Assembly: GCF_018207095.1 (NCBI RefSeq)
Contig: NZ_QOCZ01000049.1
Span: 1-32,024, forward strand
From: Nocardiopsis sp. MG754419
GTDB lineage: Bacteria > Actinomycetota > Actinomycetes > Streptosporangiales > Streptosporangiaceae
Direction: 5' to 3'
Length of the DNA stretch: 32,024 nt
Within the stretch, counting starts at the first letter, position 1. Each line of letters opens with the position of its first letter. Both the position numbers and the translations under genes were made by a program. Shown here piece after piece: positions 29,709 to 32,024 of this stretch. Under the pieces are notes generated by a model, which saw only the letters and a program-made list of their open reading frames with translations, was not told the DNA's origin and made no database searches.

Positions 29709-30998
29709 CTACAGGCCCTCACCGTGGACGACGCCGGGTGTGCCCGAACCGTCCGTGCTCTGGGGTTCGCCGGTGACGCTGTGGGACAGCCACTCCTCCC
29801 AGGAGCGCTGGTAGAAGCCCCATCCGTTGTCCCACTCCAGGTCACGGTCGGTACCGGTGGTGTCCAGGACGTCGCCCATGAGCGCCTGGTCGTGGAACCA
29901 GCGCGCGTCCTCGGTCGACATGTTGGTGCAGCCGTTGGAGGTGTTGGCGCCGCCGAGGTTGCCCGCGTTCCAGGGGGCGGCGTGGGTGAACTCGCCGCTG
30001 TTGGAGGTGCGCACGGCCCAGTCGACGTCGAGTCGGTAATGGCCGGGGGACCCCTCGGGGATGCCGACCGTGGCGGAGTCCATCACGAGGGACTCGTACT
30101 TCTCCATGGTGAGGTGGACGCCGGAGGTCGTGGTGTTGAAGCGTTCCTCGGCCGCGCCGTTGCTCACCGGGATGGTGCGGACGGTCTCGCCGTCCACGGT
30201 CACGTCCATCTCGTGGTCGGGGACGTGCATGGTGGAGATCATCTCGCGGCCGACCTCGAACTCGATCCGGCGGTCCGCCACCCCGTAGACGCCCTCGGAG
30301 GCCTCCACTCCGGCCAGCCGCAGGTCGACCGTGATCTCCTGGTAGGGCTCCCAGTACTCCACGGGGCGAAAGACCGCCATCTCGTCGGAGACCCAGTTCC
30401 AGGCGCCCTCGGTCTCCTCCTCCGCCACTACCTCGATGGAGTTCTCCACCTGCTCCTTGTTGGTGACGGGCAGGTCGAAGTTGACGATGACGGGCATGCC
30501 GACCCCGACGGTCTGCCCGGAGGTGGGGAAGTTGGAGACCAGCTCCAGCCGTTGCCCCTCGGTGGCCTCCAGGGTGGTGAACTCGGAGACGAACTCGCTC
30601 TCCTCACCGTCGTCGTCGGTCGCCGTGGCCGTGACGGTGACCGCCGAGCCGGGGTGCAGGTTCCAGTCGGCCACCCAGGCGTCTCCGGCCTCGTTGAGGG
30701 TGCCCGTGAGGTCGAGGACGTCGGGCGCCTCGTCCCCCTCCTCGTCTCCGTTGGCGGCCTCCGAGGGGTCGACCTGCTCGATGCGCACGTCGGTGATGGT
30801 GCCGCCGTCGGTCTCGACGCGGACGGGGGTGTTGGGCGCAACCTCGGCGGCCCCGGGTTCGGGCGTGATGGTGACCTCGGGCCCGGCCGCCTCCTCGTCC
30901 TGGGGCCGAGGCTCGGGCTCCCCTTCGGAGGTGCAGGCGCTGAGCAGGACGAGCACGGCCGTCGCCGTGACCGCTCGTAGGTGGACTCGTCGCTTCAC
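29709..30998 (-). CDS. L,D-transpeptidase lipoprotein (YkuD, LdtMt2-like)
   Basis: Lipoprotein of 429 residues that makes 3-3 crosslinks in peptidoglycan. The lipobox LSAC places the modified Cys at C22. Two Ig-like domains (about 40-145 and 146-250) follow an acidic linker, then the YkuD domain (250-385). Its motif is HAAPWN (H339) and SNGCTNMS with catalytic C357. The usual second motif is SHGC; here His is replaced by Asn (N355), while H339 remains. RLDVDWAVRTSNSGEFTHAAPW closely follows the LdtMt2 pattern, so the assignment is firm. The GTG at 30998 is preferred because GGAGG lies 6 nt upstream; the longer frame from 31028 would put 10 extra residues before the signal. Terminator 31086-31140 separates it from ctaF. 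Confidence 0.93.
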   Translation of the reverse strand: MKRRVHLRAVTATAVLVLLSACTSEGEPEPRPQDEEAAGPEVTITPEPGAAEVAPNTPVRVETDGGTITDVRIEQVDPSEAANGDEEGDEAPDVLDLTGTLNEAGDAWVADWNLHPGSAVTVTATATDDDGEESEFVSEFTTLEATEGQRLELVSNFPTSGQTVGVGMPVIVNFDLPVTNKEQVENSIEVVAEEETEGAWNWVSDEMAVFRPVEYWEPYQEITVDLRLAGVEASEGVYGVADRRIEFEVGREMISTMHVPDHEMDVTVDGETVRTIPVSNGAAEERFNTTTSGVHLTMEKYESLVMDSATVGIPEGSPGHYRLDVDWAVRTSNSGEFTHAAPWNAGNLGGANTSNGCTNMSTEDARWFHDQALMGDVLDTTGTDRDLEWDNGWGFYQRSWEEWLSHSVTGEPQSTDGSGTPGVVHGEGL

Positions 30999-31048
30999 AC
31001 AGACCTCCAACGTCCGTTCGGTGGACACGCGAGCCGGGCCGGCGAGGG

Positions 31049-31071
31049 CCGGAGCGCTCTCTGCGCTCCGG
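31049..31071. other. 9-bp hairpin upstream of the L,D-transpeptidase gene
   Basis: CCGGAGCGC and GCGCTCCGG pair perfectly around a 5-nt loop, about 50 nt before the gene start. It may be part of its 5' leader or a back-up terminator of the ctaF transcript. Confidence 0.4.
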
Positions 31072-31085
31072 GGCCACGGTAAGGG

Positions 31086-31140
31086 AAAAACCCCGGCGCC
31101 CGGAGCGGGATCCTCACGGACCCGCGTCCGGCCACCGGGG
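31086..31140 (-). terminator. Rho-independent terminator of the ctaD-ctaF transcript
   Basis: On the minus strand a long hairpin (13 of 14 outer pairs plus 5 inner pairs after a bulge) is followed by TTTTT (31090-31086). It lies about 70 nt after the ctaF stop and insulates the L,D-transpeptidase gene. Confidence 0.82.
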
Positions 31141-31208
31141 CGGTGACACAGATATCTTACCCTGAGTGACGCGAAGCTCTCAAAGAGTCACGGCGCCTCT
31201 GGGTGACC

Positions 31209-31634
31209 TCAGTGCTGGAACTCCTTGCGGTAGTACTCGAAGATCCAGCCGATCGAGGTCAGGATGATGGCGAAGAAACCGGTGATCACCATCCACCAGC
31301 CGATCGCCACGCCGACCGCGGTGAAGGCCACGGCCAACGCGACGAACATCGGCCACCAGCTGTGCGGGCTGAAGAACCCGTACTCACCGGCGTTCTCGGC
31401 GATCTCACCGTCGAGCCGCTCCTCGGCCGGAAGGCCGTGGAAGTGCTCGCTGCGGCGAGCCGCCTGCCAGAGCCAGAAGCCGATCATCCAGCCGAAGCCG
31501 ATGGACACGACCAGCGCGGTGGTACCGGCCCACTCGATCTCGCCGGTGTCCTGGAGAGACCAGTAGATGTACAGGGCGGCGGCCAGACCGAAGAAGGTCG
31601 AGATGCCCATGAACAGGTAGGCCTGCATCTTCAT
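31209..31634 (-). CDS. ctaF: cytochrome c oxidase subunit IV, actinobacterial type
   Basis: Small integral membrane subunit of 141 residues with four helices (about 5-27, 36-56, 91-112 and 114-134). It is the actinobacterial CtaF type: MQAYLFMGISTFFGLAAALYIYW at the N terminus and PHSWWPMFVALAVAFTAVGVAIGWWM in the second half. It stabilises the aa3 oxidase in the supercomplex with QcrABC and has no catalytic residues. The gene lies 12 nt downstream of ctaD on the same strand. A start two codons later (M3) is possible. Together with ctaE 13 kb away it completes the visible oxidase set. Confidence 0.94.
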   Translation of the reverse strand: MKMQAYLFMGISTFFGLAAALYIYWSLQDTGEIEWAGTTALVVSIGFGWMIGFWLWQAARRSEHFHGLPAEERLDGEIAENAGEYGFFSPHSWWPMFVALAVAFTAVGVAIGWWMVITGFFAIILTSIGWIFEYYRKEFQH

Positions 31635-31646
31635 GTGCGCGCTCCC

Positions 31647-32024
31647 CTACTTCTTCTCGGCACCGGCGGCGACGGCACCGGGTGCCGCTGCGTGCGGGTG
31701 GTTGAGGTCGAAGGCCGGACGCTCGGACCGGATGCGCGGCAGCGACGTGAAGTTGTGCCGCGGCGGCGGGCACGAGGTGGCCCACTCCAGGGAGCATCCG
31801 TAGCCCCACGGGTCGTCGACGGTGACCAGCGGCGCCCTCTTCGCGGTGATGTAGATGTTCCAGAAGAAGATGAGCGTCGAGGCCGCGAGCACGAACGAGG
31901 AGATCGACGAGATCTGGTTCAGCTCGGTGAAGCCGTCGTCGGGCAGGTAGTCGGCGTAACGACGCGGGAAGCCCGCGGCGCCCAGCCAGTGCTGCACCAG
32001 GAACGTGCCGTGGAAGCCCAGGAA
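31647..32024 (-). CDS. ctaD: cytochrome c oxidase subunit I, C-terminal part (cut by window edge)
   Basis: Only the last 125 codons are in the window; the frame is open through base 32024. [32 protein letters not shown] is the conserved subunit I segment before the last helix ([26 protein letters not shown]). [19 protein letters not shown] is the family signature near the end. The protein continues with an Ala-rich tail ending in AGAEKK. The catalytic core with heme a, heme a3 and CuB lies outside the window. It is followed 12 nt later by ctaF. Confidence 0.96.
   Translation of the reverse strand, partial: FLGFHGTFLVQHWLGAAGFPRRYADYLPDDGFTELNQISSISSFVLAASTLIFFWNIYITAKRAPLVTVDDPWGYGCSLEWATSCPPPRHNFTSLPRIRSERPAFDLNHPHAAAPGAVAAGAEKK

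Noticed and set aside
1-32024. Mobile elements, prophage, CRISPR, toxin-antitoxin or defence systems, tRNA and rRNA genes
   Set aside because: No transposase, integrase, regular repeat array, tRNA-like fold or defence-type protein was found; the region looks like conserved core chromosome.

Overview
The window is GC-rich chromosomal DNA from a filamentous actinomycete. The gene content and order resemble the glk / fadD / qcr-cta neighbourhood of Streptomyces, and in part the plsC - fadD15 - pimB - P60 - DEDD/GIY-YIG - trpD - ctaE - qcrCAB neighbourhood of Mycobacterium tuberculosis. A Nocardiopsis-like member of the Streptosporangiales is my best guess; that is inference from gene content, not from a search. 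I see no phage, transposon, CRISPR array, tRNA or rRNA. This is mostly conserved core genome, and the interest lies in regulation and in unusual protein details.

Left part (1-5.6 kb): a NarL-type response regulator; a 6-phosphofructokinase with the residue signature of PPi-dependent enzymes and a DasR-type palindrome over its promoter; the tRNA thiolase ThiI; an aroF-type DAHP synthase behind a complete aromatic leader-peptide attenuator; and a sulfite-oxidase-like molybdoenzyme. Next (5.6-14 kb): a NarL-family histidine kinase with no adjacent regulator, translationally linked to a small membrane protein and an alpha/beta hydrolase; an acyl-glycerophosphate acyltransferase; a ROK glucokinase; a hypothetical protein; and a long-chain acyl-CoA ligase with an inverted repeat over its promoter. 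The kinase and the first regulator look like a pair split by an inversion.

Middle (14-18.5 kb): the respiratory operon ctaE-qcrC-qcrA-qcrB on the minus strand, encoding cytochrome oxidase subunit III and the actinobacterial bcc complex. Then (19-25.5 kb) a degenerate receiver protein, an unlinked trpD, a stand-alone Lrp/AsnC effector domain, a rhomboid protease overlapping a DEDDh exonuclease / GIY-YIG fusion, and a zinc-ribbon / NYN-domain pair. Right part (25.5-32 kb): two tandem secreted NlpC/P60 peptidoglycan hydrolases, a PimB-like mannosyltransferase, an L,D-transpeptidase lipoprotein, and ctaF plus the 3' end of ctaD at the window edge.

Themes: central carbon flux (PFK, glucokinase, DAHP synthase, TrpD), envelope building (PlsC, acyl-CoA ligase, PimB, P60, Ldt) and the aa3-bcc respiratory supercomplex (QcrABC, CtaDEF). 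Several genes appear to be transcribed as leaderless mRNAs, with a -10 hexamer 6-7 nt before the start codon. Most convergent gene pairs are separated by long perfect hairpins.
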